A stretch of 25,681 nucleotides of DNA, from positions 749 through 26,429 of the forward strand of contig DKVI01000097.1 in the NCBI GenBank assembly GCA_002491115.1. The letters run 5' to 3'. Each line of letters begins with the position of its first letter. Position 1 is the first letter of the stretch. This DNA comes from Lachnospiraceae bacterium UBA7182. GTDB lineage: Bacteria; Bacillota; Clostridia; Lachnospirales; Lachnospiraceae. The notes below the pieces were generated by a model. That model did no database searches. It had not been told where the DNA came from and was given only the letters and a program-made list of their open reading frames with translations. The position numbers were made by a program, and so were the translations under genes. Below, one piece after another: positions 15,026 through 22,854 of this stretch.

Positions 15026-15846
15026 AAAAGAATAAAAAGCGCAAGCTTATCGGTATCTATCTGTTCCTGATCATTTTTTTGATCCTGGCTCTGCTTCCGT
15101 ATTTCTGGCTGGTTCTGACGTCCTTTAAGACCAGAGTAGATGCGTTTGCGATTCCGCCGAAGGTATTTTTTAAAGCGACTTTGAGCAATTACAGAGAAGC
15201 TTTTCTGGATAAAGGATTTCTTATGAATCTGAAAAACAGCATTATTATTATGCTGGCAACCGTCGGCATCGGCCTGGGGCTCGGCCTTCCGTCGGCTTAC
15301 GCCTTTTCCAGATTTAAGACAGGGAAAGACAGCCTGCTTTTGAACTATCTGTTAGGCACCCGTTTTACACCGGTTGTGGTGCTGGCGCTGCCTTTGTACC
15401 TTCTGATGAGCAAGGTACACCTGCTGGACAGCTTTGTGGGAATCGTGATTGCCCATATCGCGTTCAACCTGCCTTTCGTGATCTGGATGATGAAAGGATT
15501 CTTTGACGCCATACCGAAAGAAATCGACGAAGCGGCAAGAGTAGACGGGTATTCCTGGTTCAAAGTATTTTTAAGAATCGATGTTCCGCTGGCTAAAAGC
15601 GGCCTGGCAGCCACCGCCGTATTCTGCGCGATTAACTCCTGGAATGAGTTTTTAATGGCGCTGATCCTGACAGGAAGGCATACCGCTACCATGCCGGTGG
15701 GAATCCCGGGACTTCTGACTCCCCAGGGGACGATCTGGGGACAGATTGCAGCGGTGGGAACGATTATTACGATTCCTGTCCTGATCTTTGCGGTCCTGGT
15801 GCAGAAACATATGATTGCAGGAATGACCATGGGTGCAGTAAAATAA
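15022..15846 (+). CDS. ABC sugar importer permease 2 (MalG/UgpE type)
   Basis: A 274-residue permease with six membrane segments and the EAA loop EIDEAARVDGYSWFKVF (near residues 167-183). It is translationally coupled to the first permease by a four-base ATGA overlap. No ABC ATPase gene occurs in the operon; as in many Firmicutes carbohydrate importers, a shared MsmK/UgpC-type ATPase encoded elsewhere is expected to drive transport. Confidence 0.9.
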   Translation: MKKNKKRKLIGIYLFLIIFLILALLPYFWLVLTSFKTRVDAFAIPPKVFFKATLSNYREAFLDKGFLMNLKNSIIIMLATVGIGLGLGLPSAYAFSRFKTGKDSLLLNYLLGTRFTPVVVLALPLYLLMSKVHLLDSFVGIVIAHIAFNLPFVIWMMKGFFDAIPKEIDEAARVDGYSWFKVFLRIDVPLAKSGLAATAVFCAINSWNEFLMALILTGRHTATMPVGIPGLLTPQGTIWGQIAAVGTIITIPVLIFAVLVQKHMIAGMTMGAVK

Positions 15847-15861
15847 AAGGAGACGATAAAC

Positions 15862-16593
15862 ATGAATCTGTATAAAGTAAAAGACTACCAGGCATTAAGT
15901 AAAAAAGCGGCATCCGTTCTTGCGGCGCAGGTAATCTTAAAGCCGGACGCCGTCCTTGGACTCGCGACCGGTTCCACTCCGGCAGAGACTTACGCGTATC
16001 TGCGAAAATGGCATGAAGACGGAATCCTGGATTTCTCGGAAATCAAAACCGTGAACCTGGACGAATACAAAGGAATCGCGAAAGACAACAGCCAAAGCTA
16101 TTATACTTTTATGAAAGAACATCTTTTCGATCACATCAATATCAAGGCGCAGAACACCTTTATACCGGACGGCGAGGATACCGACAGCAATTCTGTCTGT
16201 GAAAAATATGAAGCGCAGATTATGCAGCTGGGCGGCGTCGATCTCCAGCTTCTGGGGATCGGAAGGAACGGGCATATCGGATTTAACGAACCGTCGGACT
16301 GCTTTATGGAGCACTGTCACTGTGTATCACTGGCAGAAAGCACCATAGAGGCAAACAAAAGGTTTTTTGACAGGGCAGAGGACGTGCCGAAACAGGCTTA
16401 TACCATGGGAATCGGTACGATTATGAAAGCGAAAAAGATCCTGCTGCTTGCCAGCGGGAAAGAGAAAGCAAAAGCGCTTTGTCAGGCGCTTCGCGGTCCT
16501 GTCACGCCCGGTCTTCCGGCGTCCATATTAAGGCTGCACAAAGACGTGACGGTCATTGCCGATGAAGACGCCTGGTCGGGCATGGAGCTTTAA
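15862..16593 (+). CDS. nagB: Glucosamine-6-phosphate deaminase
   Basis: A 243-residue enzyme that converts glucosamine-6-phosphate to fructose-6-phosphate and ammonia. The phosphate loop LATGSTPAETY, the active-site Asp67 in NLDEY, and the loop GIGRNGHIGFNEP (His138, Glu143) match Bacillus-type NagB. The length is that of the short Firmicutes form, without the allosteric C-terminal extension of E. coli NagB. AAAAGGAG lies before the ATG, 16 bases after the permease gene. No nagA deacetylase is present nearby, so the imported compound may carry a free amino group or be deacetylated by an enzyme encoded elsewhere. NagB fixes the operon's output as fructose-6-phosphate. Confidence 0.92.
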   Translation: MNLYKVKDYQALSKKAASVLAAQVILKPDAVLGLATGSTPAETYAYLRKWHEDGILDFSEIKTVNLDEYKGIAKDNSQSYYTFMKEHLFDHINIKAQNTFIPDGEDTDSNSVCEKYEAQIMQLGGVDLQLLGIGRNGHIGFNEPSDCFMEHCHCVSLAESTIEANKRFFDRAEDVPKQAYTMGIGTIMKAKKILLLASGKEKAKALCQALRGPVTPGLPASILRLHKDVTVIADEDAWSGMEL

Positions 16594-16612
16594 GAAGAAA
16601 GGAGACGCTGCA

Positions 16613-17908
16613 ATGACGACACTTGAAAAGGATAAAAAATATTTAATACAGTGCTATACGACAGATGATCTTGTATTTGTAAAAGGAAAAGGGATGTATC
16701 TGTATGACGAGACAGGAAAAAGCTATCTGGATTTTTCGGGTCAGTTTTCCGCCTGCACCCTTGGACACGGCAATGAGGAGCTGGCAGAAGCCTTAAGGGC
16801 GCAGCTGGAAAAGATTGTATCCGTGACTTCCTGTTTCGCTACCGAGGAAAGAGCGGCTCTGGCGGAAAAAATGGTCGAAATTTCTCCCGAAGGCCTTGAC
16901 AAAGTTATGTTTGGCTGTACAGGTTCCGACGCCAATGAGTTTGCTTTAAAACTGGCGAAATATTACAGGGGAGGCGGCAGGATCATCTCTTTCAGAAGAG
17001 GATTCCATGGTTCTACGGCGGGAGCGGCGGCAGCAACCGGCAAATCAGAGATGATCCAGGAACACTCCGCGATCTCGGAGCTGCTCCCAAGAGGTTTCGT
17101 CCATTCGGCGCCGCCTTACTGTTATCACTGTGATTTTGGCAAAGAACCGAAAAGCTGCGGGATGCAGTGTTTAAAATATTTGGAACAGACCATGCTGCAT
17201 GAGGGCGGCGACCGCATAGCGGCTGTTATATCGGAGCCGATCTTCGCGGCAGGCGGCGTCATCGTACCGCCGGAAGGATTCTGGAAAGGCGTGCGTAAGC
17301 TGTGCGACAAGTATGGAGCGCTTCTGATCTTTGACGAGGTAGTGACAGGAATCGGCCAGACCGGTACCATGTTTGCCTGCCAGTATGAGGAGGTAACGCC
17401 GGATATTCTTGTCACCGGAAAAGGACTGACCGGCGGCTATGTACCCGGTTCTGCCGTCCTTTGCCGTAAGGAAATAGGTGAAGCCATGGATCAGATCAAT
17501 CTGCATGGGCATACCCATTCCTGTTATCCGATGACCTGTAGAAGTGCGCTTAAGAATCTGGAGATCATCGAGCGGGACGGCCTGGTGGATAACAGCAGCG
17601 CAACAGGCGCGTATCTTCATCAAAAATTAAACGAACTGAAAGAAAAATATGATGTGATAAAGGATGTGCGCGGCCGCGGTCTGTTGCAGGGATTTGAGAT
17701 AGAAGGAGACGGGCGGGAGGATAAGTACGCCCTCGGACAAAAGCTTTATGAAGAAATGTTAAAGAACGGGCTGATCACGGAGCTGGAAAGCCGCAGAAAT
17801 CTGGAAAACGTGGTAGTCGTCATGCATCCGGCGCTGATCACTTCCAGGGAAAATGTAGACGAGGCGGTGGAAATCATTGACAAGTCTTTACAAAGCTGCT
17901 TAAAATAG
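16613..17908 (+). CDS. Class III PLP-dependent aminotransferase
   Basis: A 431-residue aminotransferase of the GABA, ornithine and alanine-glyoxylate group. Asp241 in LIFDEVVTGIG would hold the pyridine nitrogen and Lys270 in VTGKGLTGGY the cofactor. FGCTGSDANEFALKLAK is the phosphate-side glycine loop. A Cys-rich insert, YCYHCDFGKEPKSCGMQC (near residues 170-190), is seen in some relatives. The ATG has AAAGGAG eight bases upstream; an open extension to 16556 overlaps nagB and lacks a ribosome site. Class III enzymes usually act on primary or omega amines, but GabT1 of Bacillus azasugar clusters acts on a sugar phosphate, so an amino-polyol substrate is possible here. The true substrate is unknown. 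Confidence 0.87.
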   Translation: MTTLEKDKKYLIQCYTTDDLVFVKGKGMYLYDETGKSYLDFSGQFSACTLGHGNEELAEALRAQLEKIVSVTSCFATEERAALAEKMVEISPEGLDKVMFGCTGSDANEFALKLAKYYRGGGRIISFRRGFHGSTAGAAAATGKSEMIQEHSAISELLPRGFVHSAPPYCYHCDFGKEPKSCGMQCLKYLEQTMLHEGGDRIAAVISEPIFAAGGVIVPPEGFWKGVRKLCDKYGALLIFDEVVTGIGQTGTMFACQYEEVTPDILVTGKGLTGGYVPGSAVLCRKEIGEAMDQINLHGHTHSCYPMTCRSALKNLEIIERDGLVDNSSATGAYLHQKLNELKEKYDVIKDVRGRGLLQGFEIEGDGREDKYALGQKLYEEMLKNGLITELESRRNLENVVVVMHPALITSRENVDEAVEIIDKSLQSCLK

Positions 17909-17919
17909 TATTTATAAAT
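17909..17919. promoter_or_regulatory. Fourth copy of the TATTTATAAA operator
   Basis: TATTTATAAAT starts one base after the aminotransferase stop and 40 bases before the ROK regulator start codon. It matches the three copies at the operon promoter and suggests autoregulation or a roadblock between the two genes. Confidence 0.5.
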
Positions 17920-17958
17920 GCTGTATAAAAATCATGTGCAAGGGAGACATACAACCAT

Positions 17959-19128
17959 ATGGCGGCTGAAAAAAAAGAAGTTCTTACTCTGAAAAATATC
18001 AGAAATATAAATATGGAAAATATTCTTCACAGTGTTCTTGAAAACCGAAGCGTCACAAGAAGCGCGCTGGCAAAAGAAAACGGGATCAGCCTTATGACAG
18101 TCAAGCATATTGTGGACGCACTGATCGAAGCGGGGATTCTGGTGGAGAAGGAATCTTTGTGCGGGGATGTGGGAAGGAAGCCCAAAGTCCTGGAGATTTC
18201 GGAAAAATACGGATCGATTGTCTGTATTGACCTTACCTCCAAAGAGACATTCCGTTTTCTGATCTATGATATTTACAGAGACCTGAAAGCAGAGCAGAGC
18301 TTTTTCCTTGATACGGAAGTATCCTATGAGGAAGGCCTGAAAGAGGCGGCAGGAAAGGTAAAAGAGCGGCTTTTGGAGCTTAACGGCGCGGTGGTCGGCG
18401 TAGCGGTATTTGTCCCGGGCGCATACGACGAAACAAAAGATCTGGTGAATTATGACCTGATTGCAGGGTTTAAAGAACTGCATATCAGAGCTTTATTTGA
18501 AGAACAGTTCAGTATCAAAAATATATTGGTGTTTCATGATGTGTTTGCGGCGGCAAGATCAGAATATGACAGCCAGGATCTGAAAGCGGAAAGTCAGTTT
18601 TATTTTTACTGCGGTTATGGAGTAGGCGGGTTTTTTATCTACCAGGATGTGCCGGTCTCAGGCGCTGAGAAAATGGCGGGGGAAGTGGGCAAGATGCTTT
18701 TGTCCATGGATGGGGCATCCGAGGGATACAGGACACTGGAAGATACGGTATCTGTCTTGGCTGTGACGGAAAGGATGAAAGAGCAGAAAATAAACAGTTC
18801 TTTCCGGGATTTCCTGGAACGGTATAAAAGAGGAGAGGATCAGGCGGTGCAGTTACTGGAACCCGTATTCAGTACGATATCAAAAGTATTGTATAATCTT
18901 TTATGGGTATATAATCCTTCCAGGGTTGTCATCGACAGTTGTGAAAGAGTTTACTGCGAACTGATCACAGAGCATTTTAGACAGTTTATGGAGAAAATGA
19001 GAGATGAAGCGATTCCCATTCATGCCAAAGTGAGTGCGGCCAGATATGATGAATATCACAGGATGCAGGGGTGCTTTCGCATGGCGAGGGACGCGTGGAT
19101 TCAGGAAATCTCTGATTTTGTACAGTAA
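17959..19128 (+). CDS. ROK-family transcriptional regulator
   Basis: A 389-residue NagC/XylR-type repressor. Residues about 15-75 form a winged helix-turn-helix (SVTRSALAKENGISLMTVKHIVDALIEAG) and the rest a ROK sugar-sensing domain. The kinase ATP motif is degenerate (IDLTSKETFRF instead of a DLGGT form), as expected for a regulator. The zinc motif CxCGxxGC is absent and the usual His of GEIGH is Lys245 (GEVGKM), so it probably folds without the structural zinc. AAGGGAGA lies before the ATG. It follows the operon genes with a 50-base gap carrying one TATTTATAAAT. It most likely represses the dehydrogenase-importer operon until an amino sugar or its phosphate binds. Confidence 0.85.
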   Translation: MAAEKKEVLTLKNIRNINMENILHSVLENRSVTRSALAKENGISLMTVKHIVDALIEAGILVEKESLCGDVGRKPKVLEISEKYGSIVCIDLTSKETFRFLIYDIYRDLKAEQSFFLDTEVSYEEGLKEAAGKVKERLLELNGAVVGVAVFVPGAYDETKDLVNYDLIAGFKELHIRALFEEQFSIKNILVFHDVFAAARSEYDSQDLKAESQFYFYCGYGVGGFFIYQDVPVSGAEKMAGEVGKMLLSMDGASEGYRTLEDTVSVLAVTERMKEQKINSSFRDFLERYKRGEDQAVQLLEPVFSTISKVLYNLLWVYNPSRVVIDSCERVYCELITEHFRQFMEKMRDEAIPIHAKVSAARYDEYHRMQGCFRMARDAWIQEISDFVQ

Positions 19129-19172
19129 CCGTTTTGATCCTGCGCCGCGTCATGAAGCGGAAACGGAGTAAA

Positions 19173-20087
19173 ATGGAAAATAAAATCATCGGGATCGATC
19201 TTGGCGGAACGAGGCTTCGGATGGGCGCGGTAGGTCTGGACAATCAGATGGCCGCGCCTTTCGTGACAAAAAGTTCCATCGTGGCAGAGGCCGAGAAGCC
19301 GATTGAAAAATTATGCGAAATAATAGCGGACTATCAGGAAAAAAATAATTTAAAAAATGTGCAGGCAATCTCCATAGGCGTCCCGTCTTCGGTCATGCGG
19401 GATAAGGAGACCGTGATCTGTACAACAAATATACGGAACAAAAAAGGAGAACCGGTTTTCTGCCATACCAATCTGGCGGCGGATATCCGGAAATATTTTC
19501 AGATTCCTGCATTTGTAAATAATGATGTGAATAATATTCTGCTCTATGATATAGCGGCCCATCATCTGGAAGAGAAGAAAGTCGTGGTCGGCATTTATAT
19601 CGGCACCGGCGTAGGTTCGTCCGTTGTGATCGACGGAAAGCCTTTGGAGGGAAAAGACGGCGCCCAACTGGATCTGGGGCATATCCCCTATTTCATGGGA
19701 GATACCCCCTGCAGCTGCGGAAAGACAGGATGCTGCGAGTGCTACGCGTCCGGCTGGAAGCTGCAAAAGCTGCGGGAAGAATTTTATCCGGACACGAAGA
19801 TCTGCGATATGTTCACCTTACATAAAGACGAAAAGCCGTTGAAAGAATTTATCCGCGCATGCGCTCATGTATATGCGCTGATGGCGACGATCTTCAATCC
19901 GGATACCATGATCGTAGGCGGCGGCGTTCCTGAGATGGCGGGATTTCCCAGAGCGGACTTTGAGCGCCTGGTCAATGAAAACACGGGCAGAGATGTGATG
20001 GCTTATGGATTTGATTATCTGTATTCACAGGAATATGTGGGAAAAGGCGTCATCGGCGCGGCTCTGTTTGCCAGGTCGAGACTTTAG
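19173..20087 (+). CDS. ROK-family sugar kinase, D-allose kinase-like
   Basis: A 304-residue kinase. It has GIDLGGTRLRMG (ATP phosphate site), NND with catalytic Asp118, GIYIGTGVGSSV, and a complete zinc motif (His170, then Cys180, Cys182, Cys187 in CSCGKTGCCE). The C-terminal MIVGGGVPEMAGFPR resembles E. coli AlsK (D-allose kinase) more than glucokinase. It probably phosphorylates the imported sugar at O6, giving the substrate for NagB or the dehydrogenase. The start is the ATG after ACGGAG; in-frame codons further upstream (from 19134) are possible. It begins 44 bases after the regulator and is presumably co-transcribed. The true substrate could be glucosamine, another amino hexose or an amino polyol. 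Confidence 0.86.
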   Translation: MENKIIGIDLGGTRLRMGAVGLDNQMAAPFVTKSSIVAEAEKPIEKLCEIIADYQEKNNLKNVQAISIGVPSSVMRDKETVICTTNIRNKKGEPVFCHTNLAADIRKYFQIPAFVNNDVNNILLYDIAAHHLEEKKVVVGIYIGTGVGSSVVIDGKPLEGKDGAQLDLGHIPYFMGDTPCSCGKTGCCECYASGWKLQKLREEFYPDTKICDMFTLHKDEKPLKEFIRACAHVYALMATIFNPDTMIVGGGVPEMAGFPRADFERLVNENTGRDVMAYGFDYLYSQEYVGKGVIGAALFARSRL

Positions 20088-20095
20088 GATCTATT

Positions 20096-21599
20096 TTATT
20101 TTGTGTCATCCATGAAGAAGGACAGTGTAAGCCATACTCTGTCCTTCTTACGGTCAAAGTCCAGATCTGTCAGTTCCTGTATCCGCTTAAGCCGATGGAG
20201 AAAGGTCGATCTGTGAATATACATGGCGCCGGCAGCGGCAGATGCGCTGAATCTCTGGTCGGTGAATACCCGAAGGGTCTCTGTAAGACAAGTACCGTGT
20301 TCCTGATCGTATTGTTTCAGAATATTGAAAGCGCTGTGTACAAGCTCCTTTGGGTTATACTTGGCAGTCATGGCGTCTTTCAAATAGTCCAGCACATAAT
20401 CCGAAAAATGAAAAGACCAGAGCGTGGACTGTCTGCGAAGTCCGTAGTGAAGCGCGTCTTTTGCTTCCTCCGCCAGTATGGGAAGGGAGAGGATTCCTTT
20501 TTGTTCATTGCTGATTCCGACTGTACACAGATTTTCTCTGAGAAAAACGGAAAAACCGGTATGAAAACTGCGGGTCATCTTCAAGCGAAATATTTCTTAT
20601 ACAATAGAGCTCTTTTTCTATCTGGAGCGCACAGCAGGACGGAAACTGTTCTTCTATAACAGAACAGAGAAAATTCAGGGCGTCTTCATTTTTGGCCATA
20701 TTTTCCTGATTCAGTTTTAATACCTGAAACGTATGCCCGCTTTTCCAGTTATAAGAATCCAGTATTGTATGCAGCAGTTGAGGCTGTATTTTTTTTGCCT
20801 GTAACAGTTGCTGAAGTGTGAGGATAAACTGTCTGCTTTTATGCCGGCGCTGCCTGTTTTTATAATGCAGAATATACAGTTGTTCCGCGTAGACCGATAC
20901 ATATCGGAACAGCCTGAGCTGTCCGGAAGCAAAAGGGCCGTCAGGGAAGATTCCCAGCAGGCGGGCCAGGTATTCTTCGTCCAGGAAGAAATTGTAATAA
21001 TACATTAATCCATGGTACATGCTGGGATGTAACTGGACGCTGTGGGAGCGAAAGCTTTCGGGAAATTCTTTCTGGGTATTTAAAACGGCAGAAAATTCGT
21101 CCGGCGACAGTTCATAGATCCCCATGGGATCGTTGTCGCCTTCTTTCAGCGTAATATAGTCAAAGTTATTTTTCTGATTCGCTATGGCGATCTCCATCTG
21201 CATATAACCGGCGACCGCGTCAAACATCTGCTCCGGAGAGAATTTCTTCTCATACGCTTCATGAAGTGTTTCATTCCATTCCATAAACGCTGCAAAGATG
21301 TCAAAAGCAAAGTTGATCAGTTGTTTTGCTTCTTTTACTTCAAAGACGGCGACTATATTGCCCTCCGGGAGAGCCGTTTCTTCTGGCATACCATACAGCA
21401 GCACGGTATACATGCCGTACAGGTTCGGAGCGTCTTTATAAGTTTCCCAGGACAACAGATACAGATAATGCCTGTCAGGCGTTGTCGTGTCAGGCCCGGG
21501 CAGACGGATTCCTTTTAACCATCTGCCCGCCGTGTAGCCGCTGCATGGGATCAGCGGGTATTTTTCTGCCAGTTTTAAACAAAATATATCAAATGTCAT
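20096..21599 (-). pseudogene. PucR/CdaR-type regulator broken by a single frameshift
   Basis: Two overlapping minus-strand frames encode one protein of about 500 residues. The N-terminal part (start MTFDIFCLKLAEKYPL at 21599) runs to DPQFSYRFF near 20550. The C-terminal part resumes in another frame with FLRENLCTVGISNE and ends in a PucR-type helix-turn-helix (AAGAMYIHRSTFLHRLKRIQELTDLDF). One extra base in either A5 run, 20543-20547 or 20551-20555, explains the break. The product without repair would lack its DNA-binding domain. The ATG at 21599 is preferred because a strong promoter lies at 21661-21689; its ribosome site is poor (AGGAG 18 bases away). It is divergent from the UroD-like gene and convergent, eight bases apart, with the ROK kinase. 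A sequencing error is a plausible alternative. Confidence 0.75.
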
Positions 21600-21653
21600 T
21601 TTGTGCTGTATAAAACGCTCCTGTGTACCAGAATTTACTTCCGAGTGTTTTGT

Positions 21654-21668
21654 GATACAAATTGTATC
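21654..21668. promoter_or_regulatory. Palindromic operator GATACAA-A-TTGTATC
   Basis: A perfect 7+1+7 palindrome covers the -10 box of the leftward regulator gene. This position fits repression, possibly autoregulation; the binder is not known. Confidence 0.6.
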
Positions 21669-21689
21669 AACGCACCGGTCATTTGTCAA
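21661..21689 (-). promoter_or_regulatory. Strong promoter of the leftward PucR-type regulator
   Basis: On the minus strand TTGACA (21684-21689), a 17-base spacer, TACAAT (21661-21666). It predicts a leader of about 55 bases before the ATG at 21599 and shows that the longer open frame upstream is not translated. Confidence 0.8.
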
Positions 21690-21700
21690 CATCTGTCGGA

Positions 21701-21730
21701 TTCCCATAACAGCTGAAAGCGTGGTATAGT
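21701..21730 (+). promoter_or_regulatory. Probable extended -10 promoter of the UroD-like gene
   Basis: TATAGT (21725-21730) is preceded by TGG, forming an extended -10. TTCCCA (21701-21706), 18 bases upstream, is a weak -35. The start would be near 21737, just before the 12-bp inverted repeat. Confidence 0.5.
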
Positions 21731-21738
21731 TTTCATAA

Positions 21739-21773
21739 ACAATAGAAAATACGCTCTGCGAATTTTCTATTGT
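21739..21773. repeat. 12-bp inverted repeat before the UroD-like gene
   Basis: ACAATAGAAAAT (21739-21750) and ATTTTCTATTGT (21762-21773) are exact complements, 11 bases apart. It begins at the predicted transcription start and ends 29 bases before the start codon, so it may be an operator or a leader hairpin. Confidence 0.6.
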
Positions 21774-21802
21774 CATGAATAAAGTTTCGGAGGGGATAAA
21801 AT

Positions 21803-22783
21803 ATGACGCCAAAAGAAAATCTGACTGCATTATTACATGGAGAAAAACAGGACGCATTTGTCAACGAATGGGAACCATACGCAAGCGTGTTCGATCCGCT
21901 GATGGGCGCCACGCTGACGGCAAAAATGGGAGAAACGGTCACTGATCCATGGGGCGTAACCATCTACTGGGGAAAAGATGAACCAGGTGTTATGCCCATC
22001 ATCAATGAAGAGACAAAAGTGTTAAAAGACATTACAAAGTGGAGGGATTATGTGCATGCGCCCAAACTCTCACAGATGCCTCTGGACTGGACGGCTGCAA
22101 AAGAACAGGCGGCGCAGATTCACCGGGAGGGAAAGCTTACCATGTCCCTGATGGCGACCGGCTTGTTTGAGCAGTCCCATTACCTGATGGGGTTTGAAGA
22201 TACACTGATGAACCTTCTTCTGGAACCTGACGATATGCATGAATTTTTAGATTATCTGCTGGAATACAAGATGGAATATGCGAAACTTCTTGTGGAAAAT
22301 CTGCATCCTGATGTGTTGCTGCATCATGACGACTGGGGTTCCAAGACAGCGTTATTCATGAAAGCGGATACCTGGCGGGAGTTTTTTAAAGACAGATACA
22401 GGAAATTCTTCGGGTATTTCCGGGAAAACGGAATCATCATTATGCATCATGCGGACAGTTTCTGTGAACCGATTGTACAGGATATGATCGATATCGGCAT
22501 TGATATATGGCAGGGAGTGCTTCCGACCAACAACATTCCGGCGCTTCAGCGGGAATTTGGAGGAAAGATCGTATTTATGGGAGGAATTGATTCTGTCATT
22601 GACGTAAAAGATTACAGTGAATCCCAAATCAGGGAAGAAGTGCAGCGCGCCTGCCGGGAGTATGCGCCGGGCGGAAGCTTTATTCCGTCGATCACATATG
22701 GCGCCCAGGGAAGTATCTTCCCGGGCGTGGACGATATCGTTATGGATGAGATCCGAAAGCAAAGTACCGTTTATTTTAAATAA
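21803..22783 (+). CDS. Uroporphyrinogen-decarboxylase-like protein (corrinoid methyltransferase relative)
   Basis: A 326-residue protein of the UroD/MtaA superfamily, whose members include haem-pathway decarboxylases and methylcobamide:CoM or THF methyltransferases. Recognisable parts are TPKENLTALLHGEK at the N terminus, LHHDDWGSKTALFM (about residues 172-185) and MIDIGIDIWQGVLPTNN after the signature region. At the place where zinc-binding methyltransferases have H-x-C, it has HHADSFC (His215, His216, Asp218, Cys221). It lacks obvious corrinoid-binding DXHXXG. GGAGGGG precedes the ATG. No corrinoid protein gene is adjacent, and both neighbours are PucR-type regulators. A haem role is unlikely given the sequence and context; methyl transfer is a guess from family. 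Confidence 0.75.
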   Translation: MTPKENLTALLHGEKQDAFVNEWEPYASVFDPLMGATLTAKMGETVTDPWGVTIYWGKDEPGVMPIINEETKVLKDITKWRDYVHAPKLSQMPLDWTAAKEQAAQIHREGKLTMSLMATGLFEQSHYLMGFEDTLMNLLLEPDDMHEFLDYLLEYKMEYAKLLVENLHPDVLLHHDDWGSKTALFMKADTWREFFKDRYRKFFGYFRENGIIIMHHADSFCEPIVQDMIDIGIDIWQGVLPTNNIPALQREFGGKIVFMGGIDSVIDVKDYSESQIREEVQRACREYAPGGSFIPSITYGAQGSIFPGVDDIVMDEIRKQSTVYFK

Positions 22784-22793
22784 AGCGTTATAT

Positions 22794-22838
22794 AACAGGA
22801 AGATACGGTTTTGGACAGTATTTTCCTGTTATTTTTAT
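22794..22838 (+). terminator. Terminator after the UroD-like gene
   Basis: AACAGGAAGATAC (22794-22806) pairs with GTATTTTCCTGTT (22818-22830), 13 pairs including one G-U, then ATTTTTAT. The UroD-like gene is therefore a single-gene unit. Confidence 0.8.
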
Positions 22839-22854
22839 GGGAGATAGACAGCGT

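Noticed and set aside
20540..20560. Programmed ribosomal frameshift in the PucR-type gene
   Set aside because: The needed shift is +1, and the T-runs do not form a recognised +1 site with a slow or stop codon; mutation or read error is simpler.
21600..21857. Longer N terminus of the broken PucR-type regulator, starting at 21857
   Set aside because: It would include the TTGACA/TACAAT promoter and overlap the start of the divergent UroD-like gene; the family-like sequence begins at 21599.
22837..22854. ATG at 22837 as start of the second PucR-type regulator
   Set aside because: It lies in the T-tail of the preceding terminator without a ribosome site; ATG 22855 has GGGAGA upstream.
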